A stretch of 64,000 nt of DNA from an uncultured Paracoccaceae bacterium (GTDB taxonomy: Bacteria; Pseudomonadota; Alphaproteobacteria; Rhodobacterales; Rhodobacteraceae), in the NCBI GenBank assembly GCA_913060475.1, contig CAJXSD010000004.1, positions 81,553 through 145,552 on the forward strand, read 5' to 3'. The first letter of the stretch is position 1. Each line of letters opens with the position of its first letter. This document shows, one piece after another, positions 27,116-36,264 of the stretch. The notes under the pieces are model-generated. The model was not told the DNA's origin. It ran no database searches and was given only the letters and a program-made list of their open reading frames with translations. The translations under genes and the position numbers were made by a program.

Positions 27116-28534
27116 ATGTCAAAATCAGAATTCCGACCCTTTGAAACCCATTTAGAACAACAGGTTGCGCTGGATATCCTGCGGCAGGCGACCCATGGCG
27201 CAGATGACGGAGAGCTGTTTTTTGAACGCCGGTCCAGTGAAACGCTGATGCTGGATGACCAACGGCTTAAGTCGGCAAATTATGATGCCAGCGAAGGATT
27301 CGGCCTGCGCGCTGTTTGTGGCGAAATTACAGGATATGCGCATTCGACGGAAATCAGCGTCTCGGCCCTGAAACGGGCCCAGGACACGGTGCGACTGGCC
27401 GCGCGTGGATCGGCCGCACAAATGGCCCTGCCACCGGCCCGCACGAATACCAGTCTCTATGATGCCTTTGATCCCACGGCCGAGGTTGATTTCGCAACCA
27501 AGGTCGATGTTCTAAAGGAAATTGACGATTTTCTGCGCAGTTATGACAAACGTGTGGTCCAAGTGACCGCATCCATTGGCACCAGCTGCCAAGAGGTCAC
27601 CATCCTAAGGCCCGAAGGCGGCATCTGGACCGATATACGCCCCATGGCCCGCGTAACCGTAGGTGTCATTGTCCAAGACAATGGCAAACGCGAAAGCGGG
27701 TCATGCGGTGGCGGTGGACGCTATGAATTGTCCGGGCAGATCGCACCCGAGGCCTGGAAACCCCAAGCGCTTGAGGCGCTGCGGATTGCCTTGGTCAATC
27801 TGGATGCCAAACCGGCACCCGCTGGCATCAAGGATATCGTTCTAGGCCCAGGCTGGCCCGGAATTTTACTGCACGAGGCTGTGGGCCATGGGCTAGAGGG
27901 GGATTTTAACCGCAAAGGGTCCAGCGCCTTTGCGGGATTGATGGGACAACAGGTGGCCGCCAAGGGTGTCACCGTTGTAGACGATGGCACATTGCCCAAT
28001 CGACGCGGGTCCATTTCCGTCGATGACGAAGGCACCCCATCGGCCCGCAATGTGCTGATCGACGATGGTGTGTTGGTTGGATACATGCAGGACCGCCAAA
28101 ACGCCCGATTGATGGGGGTCGCCCCCACCGGCAATGGCCGCCGTGAAAGTTACGCACACGCCCCAATGCCCCGCATGACCAACACCATGATGCTGTCTGG
28201 GGATGCAACGGTTCAGGAATTATTGGGCGATCTGGCCGATGGGATCTATGCCGTTGGGTTTGGCGGCGGTCAGGTGGATATTACCAATGGAAAATTCGTG
28301 TTTTCCTGTACCGAAGCCTATGAAGTCAAAAATGGCACCGTCGGCGCACCACTAAAGGGCGCAACTCTGATCGGTGATGGGGCCACCGCGTTAAAACACA
28401 TTCGCGGTTTAGGTAACGATATGGTGCTGGATCCTGGCATGGGGACCTGCGGCAAGGCGGGGCAATGGGTGCCCGTCGGTGTCGGCCAGCCCAGCGTTTT
28501 GATTGGGGGTCTGACGGTCGGTGGGTCAGCTTAA
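27116..28534 (+). CDS. tldD: Metalloprotease TldD
   Basis: Catalytic half of the TldD/TldE protease pair, which processes peptides such as microcins and RiPP leaders; 472 residues. The zinc motif is HEAVGHGLEGD (HExxxH), with the usual surrounding PGWPGILLHEA and the C-terminal GNDMVLDPGMGTCGKAGQ containing the conserved Cys. AAAGG precedes the ATG. Divergent from ctaC, a neighbour arrangement common in this order. TldE is not in the window. Confidence 0.96.
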   Translation: MSKSEFRPFETHLEQQVALDILRQATHGADDGELFFERRSSETLMLDDQRLKSANYDASEGFGLRAVCGEITGYAHSTEISVSALKRAQDTVRLAARGSAAQMALPPARTNTSLYDAFDPTAEVDFATKVDVLKEIDDFLRSYDKRVVQVTASIGTSCQEVTILRPEGGIWTDIRPMARVTVGVIVQDNGKRESGSCGGGGRYELSGQIAPEAWKPQALEALRIALVNLDAKPAPAGIKDIVLGPGWPGILLHEAVGHGLEGDFNRKGSSAFAGLMGQQVAAKGVTVVDDGTLPNRRGSISVDDEGTPSARNVLIDDGVLVGYMQDRQNARLMGVAPTGNGRRESYAHAPMPRMTNTMMLSGDATVQELLGDLADGIYAVGFGGGQVDITNGKFVFSCTEAYEVKNGTVGAPLKGATLIGDGATALKHIRGLGNDMVLDPGMGTCGKAGQWVPVGVGQPSVLIGGLTVGGSA

Positions 28535-28589
28535 TCCATAATTAACCAATAATGGGTTAGGGTGATTCCTGTAAGCAGACGGAGTTGTG

Positions 28590-29732
28590 ATGACCGATTT
28601 ATTTAGTTCTTCCGCTCACCCCCTAATCCCACCCACCCAGGAAGCGGATCGGTTGGCATGGCTTCGTCTCTTACGATCCAGAAGGGTTGGCATTTCCACA
28701 TTCTATAAATTAATGTCGGAACACGGATCCGCACAGGAATGCCTGCACCATTTGCCTGAAATTGCCCGTGCTGCTGGCATTGATCAATATACTGTCTGTC
28801 CGAATGACGTGGCAGAACGCGAATTGCAATTGGGGCAGAAATATAATGCACATCTTATCTGTCGCGGTGCGCCTGATTACCCCGCATTATTAAATGACTT
28901 GCCCGATGCGCCGCCACTGTTTTGGGCGCGCGGCGATCTGACATTGTTCAATCGGCCCAGCCTGTCCATCGTCGGGGCGCGCAATGCGTCATCGCTGGGC
29001 ATGCGAACCGCACGATTTTTGGCAACCGAATTGGGCGAACAGGGATATGTGATCACCTCGGGCCTGGCCCGCGGGATCGACACGGCCGCGCATGGGGCCA
29101 GCTTGGGCACAGGAACCATTGCGGTTTTGGGCGGCGGGCTGGATGTGCCCTATCCCACCGAAAACACACAACTGATGCGATCCATCTGGGAACAGGGTAT
29201 GTTACTATCTGAACAACCCTTTGGGACCCAGCCCAAGGCACGTCATTTCCCCATCCGCAACCGTATTATTTCCGGACTAAGCCGTGCGATCATCGTGATT
29301 GAGGCCGCGGCAAAATCTGGATCCTTGATCACCGCACGCAATGCATTGGATCAGGGGCGTGACGTGTTCGCCGTACCCGGTCATCCCTTTGATGCCCGCG
29401 CGTCAGGCTGTAACATGATGATCCGCGATGGGGCCACGTTGATCCGACATGCCGCAGACGTGATTGAGGCGCTAGCCCCCCTATCGGACACACCGCCTGT
29501 GTCGGAACCACCCCAACCCCAACCCGAACCCAAACGCAGTCTGCGCGACACCGCCAAATTGCATACCACGTTGTTAAATCAACTGTCACCCACCCCAGTC
29601 AGCGAAGACCAAGTGATCCGCGATCTCGGGATCAGTGCCGCCCAAGCGGGCAGCCTGTTTATTGACATGGAAATCGAAGGGCACATCCAACGCATGCCCG
29701 GCGGATTGATTGCCTTGGCCGCAAAACACTGA
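28590..29732 (+). CDS. dprA: DNA-processing protein DprA
   Basis: Loads RecA on incoming single-stranded DNA during natural transformation; 380 residues. An N-terminal SAM-like domain precedes the Rossmann-like core (SLSIVGARNASSLGMR, GLARGIDTAAHGASL, VLGGGLDVPYPTEN and RNRIISGLSRAIIVIEA), and a winged-helix domain (SEDQVIRDLGISAAQAGSLF) closes the protein. GTG at 28587 is also in frame; GGAG lies just before the ATG. Located upstream of topA, the usual dprA-topA order. Confidence 0.96.
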   Translation: MTDLFSSSAHPLIPPTQEADRLAWLRLLRSRRVGISTFYKLMSEHGSAQECLHHLPEIARAAGIDQYTVCPNDVAERELQLGQKYNAHLICRGAPDYPALLNDLPDAPPLFWARGDLTLFNRPSLSIVGARNASSLGMRTARFLATELGEQGYVITSGLARGIDTAAHGASLGTGTIAVLGGGLDVPYPTENTQLMRSIWEQGMLLSEQPFGTQPKARHFPIRNRIISGLSRAIIVIEAAAKSGSLITARNALDQGRDVFAVPGHPFDARASGCNMMIRDGATLIRHAADVIEALAPLSDTPPVSEPPQPQPEPKRSLRDTAKLHTTLLNQLSPTPVSEDQVIRDLGISAAQAGSLFIDMEIEGHIQRMPGGLIALAAKH

Positions 29733-29740
29733 CCTGTCCA

Positions 29741-29767
29741 ATTTGATAGATTTTTCGATTTGATAAA
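29741..29767. promoter_or_regulatory. Two direct copies of ATTTGATA-A upstream of topA
   Basis: ATTTGATAGA (29741-29750) and ATTTGATAAA (29758-29767) lie in the same direction, 17 bp start to start. The first is identical to ten bases of the half-site of the fds palindrome at 3047-3073. A TTGACA hexamer (29775-29780) follows immediately and could be a -35 element of a topA promoter, though no good -10 is visible. Role is inference only. Confidence 0.3.
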
Positions 29768-29844
29768 ACGGGCATTGACAAACCATCCGCTGACTCGGCA
29801 TGTTCCGCCGCCATAGAGCTCGGTCCGAGTCGAAAGGAATTGGA

Positions 29845-32403
29845 ATGCCTGTTGTTGTCGTAGAATCCCCAGCTAAAGCTAAGACCATTAACAAATATTT
29901 GGGGTCCGACTATATCGTTTTGGCGTCCTATGGGCACGTGCGTGACCTGCCTGCAAAAAACGGATCCGTTGACCCTGACAATGAATTTGAAATGCTGTGG
30001 GAGGTCGGAAACGACAGCAAAAAGCACGTCAAAGCTATCGCAGATGCGTTGAAAGACGACGACACCTTGATCCTGGCCACCGACCCCGACCGCGAAGGTG
30101 AAGCGATCAGTTGGCACCTAGAGGAAACCCTGCGCAAACGCCGCGCCATCAAGAAAGACACAGCCGTCAGCCGCGTTGTGTTCAATGCAATCACCAAATC
30201 CGCCGTGACCGAGGCAATGAAAAACCCGCGCGACGTGGATGCCCCCTTGGTTCATGCCTATCTGGCACGACGCGCCTTGGATTATTTGGTGGGCTTTAAC
30301 CTGTCGCCCGTTTTGTGGCGTAAATTGCCAGGGGCGCGGTCTGCGGGACGGGTGCAATCCGTTTGCCTGCGCCTGATCGTCGAACGCGAAATGGAAATCG
30401 AGGCGTTTCGCGCACAAGAATACTGGTCCGTCAAGGCCCTGCTTGGGTCCAAGCGCGGACAAGAGTTCGAGGCCCGTTTGGTCAGCCTAGCTGGCAAGAA
30501 ACTGGACAAACACGACCTGAAAAACGAAACGCAGGCCGATCTGGCCGTTCAGGCCATTCGCAGCCGCGATTTGACCATTCATTCGGTCGAGGCCAAGCCG
30601 GCATCACGCAACCCATCCGCGCCCTTTATGACATCGACCCTACAGCAAGAGGCCAGCCGCAAATTCGGCTTTGGCGCGCGCCAAACCATGTCGGCGGCAC
30701 AACGCCTGTATGAGGCAGGGCACATCACCTATATGCGGACAGACGGCATCGACATGGCGCCCGAGGCAGTCATGGCCACGCGGGATGCGATCAAAAACCG
30801 CTATGGCGAAGACTATGTCCCGAAATCGCCGCGCATGTATAAAAACAAGGCGAAGAACGCCCAAGAGGCCCACGAATGTATTCGCCCCACAGACATGACC
30901 AAGGATGCGGGCGCACTGAAAATCAGCGATGCCGACCAACGCAAACTGTATGATTTGATCTGGAAACGCACCATCGCCTGCCAGATGGAGGCCGCGCGCC
31001 TGGAACGGACCACCGCCGAAATCGGATCTGCCGATGGCCAGGTTGGTTTGCGGGCCACCGGTCAGGTTGTGTTATTCGATGGTTTCCTGCGCGTCTACGA
31101 AGAGGGCCGCGACGATTCCGTGTTGGATGATGACGACAAACGCCTGCCCCAATTGATGCAGGGCGAAGGTGTTGCGAAAAACGCCGTCATCCCTGAACAA
31201 CATTTCACCCAAGCCCCACCACGCTATACCGAGGCCACGTTGGTCAAACGGATGGAAGAGTTGGGCATCGGGCGTCCATCGACCTATGCGTCGATCGTCT
31301 CGACGATCCAAGAACGCGAATATGTCCGCAAAGAACAAAACCGCCTGTTCCCCGAGGATAAAGGCCGCATTGTGACGATCTTTTTGCTGAATTTCTTTAA
31401 GCGCTATGTTGAATATGATTTCACCGCAGGGCTTGAGGATCAGCTGGATCACATCAGCGCAGGCGAACAGGATTATAAAGAGGTCCTGCATAAATTCTGG
31501 CGTGATTTTTCGGCGGCGATTTCGGAAACATCCGAATTGCGGATTACCGAGGTCTTGGATGTCTTGGACGATGCGCTGGCCCCGCAGCTCTATCCTCCGC
31601 GCGAAGACGGCAGTGACCCGCGGATTTGCCCACAGTGCGGGAACGGGCAGTTACACCTGAAATCATCACGCACCGGCGGTTTCGTTGGATGTGGGAATTA
31701 TCCTGAATGTACCTTTACACGGCCCTTATCGGGGGATGCCGATGATAATGGTGATATGGTTCTGGGCGAAGATAACGGTGACGTTATCACCGTGAAATCT
31801 GGCCGCTTTGGCCCCTATGTTCAACGTGGCGAGGCCACGAAAGATGCACCCAAACCGCCCCGCGCCAGCCTGCCCAAGGGGTGGACCAAGGGCGATATGG
31901 ATCTGGAGAAAGCGTTGCAGCTGCTGAACCTGCCCCGCGAAATCGGCCCCCACCCCGAAGATGGCGTCATGATCGAGGCAGGCCTTGGTCGCTATGGTCC
32001 GTTTATCAAACACGGGTCCACCTATGCCAACATCAAGGACGTGGACGAAGTGTTCACAATCGGCATGAACCGCGCGATGGAGGAATTGGCGAAAAAGGCA
32101 GCCCGCGGCGGCGGAACCCGTGCGGCAGCAACACCGTTAAAAGAATTGGGCGAACACCCGACAGATGGCGGCCCTGTCAATGTTATGGATGGTCGTTATG
32201 GTCCTTATATCAAGTTCGGGAAAATAAACGCGACCCTGCCCAAGGACGTTGATCCCAAGGATGTGACTATGGACATGGCCGTCGAATTAATCGCCGCCAA
32301 AGCCGCCAAAGCGCCCAAGAAAAAGGCCGCCCCCAAGAAGGCCGCAGCCAAAAAAACAACGGCCAAAAAAACCACAGACAAGAAAACGGCACAAGACAAA
32401 TAA
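29845..32403 (+). CDS. topA: DNA topoisomerase I
   Basis: Type IA topoisomerase relaxing negative supercoils, 852 residues. The TOPRIM domain opens with VVVESPAKAKTINKYLG and has TDPDREGEAISWHL; the catalytic Tyr is in HITYMRTDGIDM. One C-terminal zinc finger is intact (CPQCGNG then GCGNYPEC), followed by further GRYGPYIKFG-type repeats, and the tail is a Lys/Ala-rich DNA-binding extension typical of alphaproteobacteria. The frame is open to 29800, but the ATG at 29845 has AAGGAA upstream and starts at the domain itself. Confidence 0.97.
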   Translation: MPVVVVESPAKAKTINKYLGSDYIVLASYGHVRDLPAKNGSVDPDNEFEMLWEVGNDSKKHVKAIADALKDDDTLILATDPDREGEAISWHLEETLRKRRAIKKDTAVSRVVFNAITKSAVTEAMKNPRDVDAPLVHAYLARRALDYLVGFNLSPVLWRKLPGARSAGRVQSVCLRLIVEREMEIEAFRAQEYWSVKALLGSKRGQEFEARLVSLAGKKLDKHDLKNETQADLAVQAIRSRDLTIHSVEAKPASRNPSAPFMTSTLQQEASRKFGFGARQTMSAAQRLYEAGHITYMRTDGIDMAPEAVMATRDAIKNRYGEDYVPKSPRMYKNKAKNAQEAHECIRPTDMTKDAGALKISDADQRKLYDLIWKRTIACQMEAARLERTTAEIGSADGQVGLRATGQVVLFDGFLRVYEEGRDDSVLDDDDKRLPQLMQGEGVAKNAVIPEQHFTQAPPRYTEATLVKRMEELGIGRPSTYASIVSTIQEREYVRKEQNRLFPEDKGRIVTIFLLNFFKRYVEYDFTAGLEDQLDHISAGEQDYKEVLHKFWRDFSAAISETSELRITEVLDVLDDALAPQLYPPREDGSDPRICPQCGNGQLHLKSSRTGGFVGCGNYPECTFTRPLSGDADDNGDMVLGEDNGDVITVKSGRFGPYVQRGEATKDAPKPPRASLPKGWTKGDMDLEKALQLLNLPREIGPHPEDGVMIEAGLGRYGPFIKHGSTYANIKDVDEVFTIGMNRAMEELAKKAARGGGTRAAATPLKELGEHPTDGGPVNVMDGRYGPYIKFGKINATLPKDVDPKDVTMDMAVELIAAKAAKAPKKKAAPKKAAAKKTTAKKTTDKKTAQDK

Positions 32404-32434
32404 TCCTGTTCATTTTCAATGATTGGTGAATAAT

Positions 32435-32462
32435 CTGCCCCATCGGATGGGGCAGATTTTTA
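32435..32462 (+). terminator. Rho-independent terminator of topA
   Basis: CTGCCCC and GGGGCAG form a 7-bp stem around ATCGGAT (which adds two more pairs), followed by ATTTTTT. It begins about 30 nt after the topA stop codon. Confidence 0.85.
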
Positions 32463-32507
32463 CAGGCTGGGCATAAAATAGATATCACAATCTTTACCGC
32501 AGTTTTA

Positions 32508-33320
32508 TTGGCCGCGGTTTTGCATTCCTGTTGGAATGCGCTGGTTAAATCCGGGGCCGATAAACAATCGGCGGTCGTGGCCGTGATGTTTGGTCATGTT
32601 CCTGCGTCATTGATCTGCCTTGCCTTTGTTGGGCTGCCATCCCCAGATGTTTGGCATTTGGTCGCACTCAGCGCGTGTTTCCATTTGGCCTATCCGATGT
32701 CCCTGCAAAAGGCGTATCAAACAGGTGATTTAGGTCAGGTCTATCCAATCGCGCGGGGCACAGCCCCATTATTGGTGACGTTGATCAGTGTTTTTGCACT
32801 TGGGACAACATTCACGGGGACCCAGTATTTGGCGGTCTTTTTGATGATTGCGGGCATCCTTAGCCTGGGGGTATCCCACCGTCATAAAACCCCGGACAGC
32901 AACCGCGCGACAGTCTGGGCGATGCTGACAGGGTGTTTTATTGCCGGATATTCCATGGTCGATGGACTGGGCGCACAAATCTCTGGCAACCCTTTGGGAT
33001 TTTTTTCAGCGTCGTGTTTGATATCGGCCAGCGTGTTTTTCATCCACGCATTGATCTGGCGGCGGCGTAATATAACCGATGTCGCAGGCCCCACGATGAA
33101 ATCCTTTGCGCTTGGGGGGACGGCATCCTATGCGGCCTATATCATTGTGGTCTGGGCCTTTTCGCAGGCGCCCATTGCGCTGGTCACGGCCCTGCGCGAA
33201 ACCAGCATGATTGTGGCATTGTTAATTGGCATTGTGTTTTTTCGCGAACCAGTGACCCGGGCGAAAATCATTGCGGTTTGCGTCACGCTGTGCGGTGTCA
33301 TTATCCTGCGGGTGGCATAG
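32508..33320 (+). CDS. EamA/DMT-family permease
   Basis: A 270-residue protein of about ten TM helices, with the EamA-type duplication (PIARGTAPLLVTLISVFALG in the first half, ALRETSMIVALLIGIVFFRE in the second). Substrate unknown; relatives export amino acids or metabolites. The only standard initiator in frame is TTG at 32508, which cuts into the first helix. The frame is open upstream and would encode a normal start (DITIFTAVLLAAVLHSCWNA) if the ATA at 32478 were an ATG, so the start may be mutated or non-canonical. Confidence 0.8.
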   Translation: MAAVLHSCWNALVKSGADKQSAVVAVMFGHVPASLICLAFVGLPSPDVWHLVALSACFHLAYPMSLQKAYQTGDLGQVYPIARGTAPLLVTLISVFALGTTFTGTQYLAVFLMIAGILSLGVSHRHKTPDSNRATVWAMLTGCFIAGYSMVDGLGAQISGNPLGFFSASCLISASVFFIHALIWRRRNITDVAGPTMKSFALGGTASYAAYIIVVWAFSQAPIALVTALRETSMIVALLIGIVFFREPVTRAKIIAVCVTLCGVIILRVA

Positions 33321-33352
33321 GCACATTCGGCCCCCAATTTCGACCACTGTGA

Positions 33353-33371
33353 ATTGACAGTGCCCGTCAAT
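33353..33371. promoter_or_regulatory. Inverted repeat ATTGAC-N7-GTCAAT upstream of the CoA-transferase operon
   Basis: Six-base arms separated by seven bases, about 45 bp before the scoA start. The left arm contains TTGACA, which may double as a -35 element. A candidate operator only; no regulator is visible. Confidence 0.3.
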
Positions 33372-33414
33372 CACGCCACAAGTGTGCCAGTTAAAATTAC
33401 AAGGAACGGTCACC

Positions 33415-34113
33415 ATGAAGAAAGTATATGGTTCCGCAGCCCAAGCCCTAGACGGTATTTTATTCGATGGCATGTTCATCGCGTCGGGTGGATTTGGATT
33501 GTGCGGCATTCCAGAACTGTTGTTGCAAGCCATCAAAGAGGCAGGCACCAAAGACCTGACATTTGCATCCAACAACGCAGGCGTCGATGATTTCGGCATC
33601 GGCATTTTGTTGCAAACCCGTCAGGTGAAAAAAATGATTTCATCCTATGTGGGGGAAAACGCCGAATTTATGCGGCAATATCTATCGGGTGAACTGGAAT
33701 TGGAATTCAATCCCCAAGGCACCTTGGCCGAACGCATGCGGGCCGGGGGTGCGGGGATCCCTGGGTTTTACACCAAAACAGGCGTTGGCACCGTGATCGC
33801 CGAGGGCAAAGAGCACAAAGATTTCAATGGTGAAACCTATATCATGGAAACGGGTCTGTTTGCCGATCTGTCCATCGTCAAAGCGTGGAAAGCGGATGAA
33901 ACGGGCAACCTGATTTTCCGCAAAACCGCCCGCAACTTTAACCCACCGGCGGCGATGTGTGGCAAAATCTGCGTGGCCGAGGTCGAAGAGATTGTTCCAA
34001 CCGGATCACTGGACCCCGACCATATCCATCTGCCCGGCATCTATGTGCATCGCATCGTTCAGGGTGACCATGAAAAACGCATCGAACAGCGCACCACGCG
34101 CCCCGCGGCATAA
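33415..34113 (+). CDS. scoA: 3-oxoacid (succinyl-CoA:acetoacetate) CoA-transferase, subunit A
   Basis: Activates acetoacetate with succinyl-CoA; 232 residues. The CoA-transferase I alpha fold shows GMFIASGGFGLCGIPELL, the CoA-binding GGAGIPGFYTKTGVGT and FNPPAAMCGKICVAEVEEI. ACAAGGAA lies about 8 nt before the ATG at 33415. The B subunit follows after 12 bp. The A/B pair as separate genes is the bacterial form. Confidence 0.94.
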   Translation: MKKVYGSAAQALDGILFDGMFIASGGFGLCGIPELLLQAIKEAGTKDLTFASNNAGVDDFGIGILLQTRQVKKMISSYVGENAEFMRQYLSGELELEFNPQGTLAERMRAGGAGIPGFYTKTGVGTVIAEGKEHKDFNGETYIMETGLFADLSIVKAWKADETGNLIFRKTARNFNPPAAMCGKICVAEVEEIVPTGSLDPDHIHLPGIYVHRIVQGDHEKRIEQRTTRPAA

Positions 34114-34125
34114 GGAGATTTGAGA

Positions 34126-34755
34126 ATGGCATGGGATCGTAATCAAATGGCCGCCCGCGCGGCATTGGAATTAGAGGATGGATGGTACGTCAATCTGGGC
34201 ATTGGCATTCCCACCTTGGTGTCAAATTATATCCCCGACGGTATCGAAGTGACGCTGCAATCTGAAAACGGGATGTTGGGCATGGGCCCCTTTCCGGTTG
34301 AGGGTTCCGAGGATGCAGACCTGATCAACGCAGGCAAACAAACCATTACCGAACTGCCCCAGACCGCCTATTTCGACAGCGCGACATCATTCGGAATGAT
34401 CCGTGGTGGCAAAATTGCCATGGCCATTCTGGGCGCGATGGAGGTGTCTGAAACCGGCGATCTGGCAAACTGGATGATCCCCGGAAAATTGGTCAAGGGC
34501 ATGGGCGGTGCAATGGATTTGGTGGCCGGTGTCGGACGCGTGGTTGTGGTGATGGACCACACCAACAAACATGGCGACAGCAAGGTTTTGCGCGAATGCA
34601 CCCTGCCCCTGACAGGCAAAGGCGTGGTTAACCGCATCATCACAAACCTAGGCGTTCTGGACGTGGTCGAGGGCGGTTTGAAAATCGTCGAATGCGCGGA
34701 CGGGGTCAGCGAACAGGACCTGCGCGATGCCACACAGGCGACGATTGTTGCCTAA
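34126..34755 (+). CDS. scoB: 3-oxoacid CoA-transferase, subunit B
   Basis: Beta subunit with the catalytic Glu in [12 protein letters not shown] (equivalent to the ENG motif); 209 residues. Other family stretches are [17 protein letters not shown] and [34 protein letters not shown] precedes the ATG. Coupled to scoA. Together they link ketone body and polyhydroxybutyrate degradation to acetoacetyl-CoA. Confidence 0.95.
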   Translation: MAWDRNQMAARAALELEDGWYVNLGIGIPTLVSNYIPDGIEVTLQSENGMLGMGPFPVEGSEDADLINAGKQTITELPQTAYFDSATSFGMIRGGKIAMAILGAMEVSETGDLANWMIPGKLVKGMGGAMDLVAGVGRVVVVMDHTNKHGDSKVLRECTLPLTGKGVVNRIITNLGVLDVVEGGLKIVECADGVSEQDLRDATQATIVA

Positions 34756-35562
34756 CTATTGCCCATCGGGCAATTGAAACACACAGCCGTCGGTCACCAG
34801 GATCGGCGGCGTTTTACATAGCATCCGCGCAATGGAATAGGCCGCCAGAACCTTGGGGACATAATTGCGGGTTTCGGCATAATCGGGCACCCCACCGGAT
34901 TGAATGACGGCATTTTCACCGGCATTATAGCCTGCCAACATCAAAATCGGGTCGCCCTGGAATTTATCCAACAACCACGCCAGATATCTGGCCCCCGCCG
35001 TCACATTTTGCAGGGGATCAAAGGGGTCCGCCACCCCAAACCGGTCCGCCGTTGCGGGAATTAACTGCATCAACCCTTGGGCCGCGGCGGGGCTGATGGC
35101 ATCGGATTTACCGCGGCTTTCGACCCACATCACGGCCGCGACCAACGCAGGCGACATGTTGCTGATACCCGATGACATCAATATCTGGGGGTTCCAACGC
35201 TGCACCATGTCCTGAATATCCTGGGCCGTTGGTACGATCGATTGCGGTGCACGCGCCTGAATGATGCGCAACGCTGCGTCCAGATCACTGGCGGCGAAAC
35301 CGTCACGCCCGCGTGGGGGAATTTCCCCCCAAAACCATGCAGCATGTGCACCGGCGTCAGGCTGGGGATCGGGGGACGGTTCGGGAACGGTTGATGCCTC
35401 TGGCGGGGCGACAGGTTCGATAAACACGGTAATCCGCTTGGTCGTATTGGCAGGCGGGGGTTTGCCAAATTTCGGTTTGATGTCATTTTGCTGGGCCAAG
35501 CCCCCCGTGACGCTAAACGCCACGACACAGGCTGCCACCGCGAATCTGTTGAAAATGATCAA
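34756..35562 (-). CDS. Lytic transglycosylase (SLT family), exported
   Basis: Peptidoglycan lyase, 268 residues from the preferred start. A signal peptide (about residues 1-22, ending VTGGLA-QQ) is followed by a Pro-rich linker and the SLT catalytic domain: catalytic Glu in AVMWVESRGKSDAISP, then AAAQGLMQLIPATADRFGV and MLAGYNAGENAV. TTG at 35562 has GGGGTGGAA upstream and begins directly at the signal peptide; an ATG at 35655 in frame would add an unlikely 31 residues. It converges tail to tail with scoB. Confidence 0.87.
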   Translation of the reverse strand: MIIFNRFAVAACVVAFSVTGGLAQQNDIKPKFGKPPPANTTKRITVFIEPVAPPEASTVPEPSPDPQPDAGAHAAWFWGEIPPRGRDGFAASDLDAALRIIQARAPQSIVPTAQDIQDMVQRWNPQILMSSGISNMSPALVAAVMWVESRGKSDAISPAAAQGLMQLIPATADRFGVADPFDPLQNVTAGARYLAWLLDKFQGDPILMLAGYNAGENAVIQSGGVPDYAETRNYVPKVLAAYSIARMLCKTPPILVTDGCVFQLPDGQ

Positions 35563-35863
35563 ATTCCACCCCTTTTGTCCGGCTATGTCGGTGAATTTGA
35601 CAGTGTTTTGCCACAAAATCCACCTTGGACATGCATAACTTAGGCGCAAAAGCACATTTTTTGCCTTTGATCACCGTAGCTTATGCAAATTTGTATACAT
35701 TTTCCCATATTTATATCCTTTCGACCATAGATTAACCCCTTTGCGTCAAATTTGTGCCTTAATCTCTGGCGATAAGGAGACCACGCCAAGCAGCGCGGCC
35801 ATCCAAACACGGGTGGGGGGAGTTGCGACGAGCACATCGAAGCTTATTATTTGGAGAACTAAA
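35563..35863. other. Gene-free gap (301 bp) between the transglycosylase and flp
   Basis: I see no coding frame or RNA gene here. It must hold the promoters of the leftward transglycosylase and the rightward flp gene. AT-rich stretches such as TTGTATACATTTTCCCATATTTATAT (around 35690-35715, quoted in two overlapping parts: TTGTATACATTTTCC and CATATTTATAT) are promoter-like, but no convincing -35/-10 pair with correct spacing can be fixed by eye. Confidence 0.5.
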
Positions 35864-36064
35864 ATGCTGAACATGATCAAAAATTTTGCAAAAGACGAAT
35901 CCGGTGCGGTAACAATCGACTGGGTTATCCTGACAGCCGGCGTTGTTGTATTGGCCATCACATCCTACAACATCATCAAAGGTGTGACATCTGATCTGGC
36001 GAATGAAACCAAGGCTGAAGTTGATGGCTTCAACGATTGTTTGTTCCAAAACACATGTAACTAA
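35864..36064 (+). CDS. flp: Flp-type major pilin
   Basis: A 66-residue Flp pilin. A short leader (MLNMIKNFAKDESG) ends at the expected cleavage Gly, with the mature part starting AVTIDWVILTAGVVVLAIT: Asp stands at the +5 place usually held by Glu, followed by one hydrophobic helix. Unusually the C-terminus carries two Cys (Cys59 and Cys65 in FNDCLFQNTCN) that could form a disulfide. TTGGAGAAC precedes the ATG. It is the first tad gene and has its own terminator, typical of high pilin expression. Confidence 0.92.
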   Translation: MLNMIKNFAKDESGAVTIDWVILTAGVVVLAITSYNIIKGVTSDLANETKAEVDGFNDCLFQNTCN

Positions 36065-36106
36065 TCAACAAGCAGTTTAAGACACGCTTGATGATAGAAA
36101 TGTCCT

Positions 36107-36136
36107 ACTCGGCGCCATTGGCGCCGAGTCTTGTTT
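36107..36136 (+). terminator. Terminator after flp
   Basis: ACTCGGCGCC pairs perfectly with GGCGCCGAGT around a short ATT-type loop, followed by CTTGTTT. It separates the pilin gene from cpaB and probably limits read-through. Confidence 0.7.
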
Positions 36137-36264
36137 CAGAGGCAGGCTTTCCCGTTTGTGTTGATTTTCGCCCCTAAAACACACCTAATTCTTGCGCAAT
36201 CAAATCGCATTGCGATAGTGTAGGGTGACACACCATCCTGTCACCGCTGTTGAAAGGTTCAAAC

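Noticed and set aside
34758..34774. ATTGCCC-ATC-GGGCAAT as a shared terminator of scoB and the transglycosylase
   Set aside because: It is inside the transglycosylase coding end, has a 3-nt loop and no T-run on either side.
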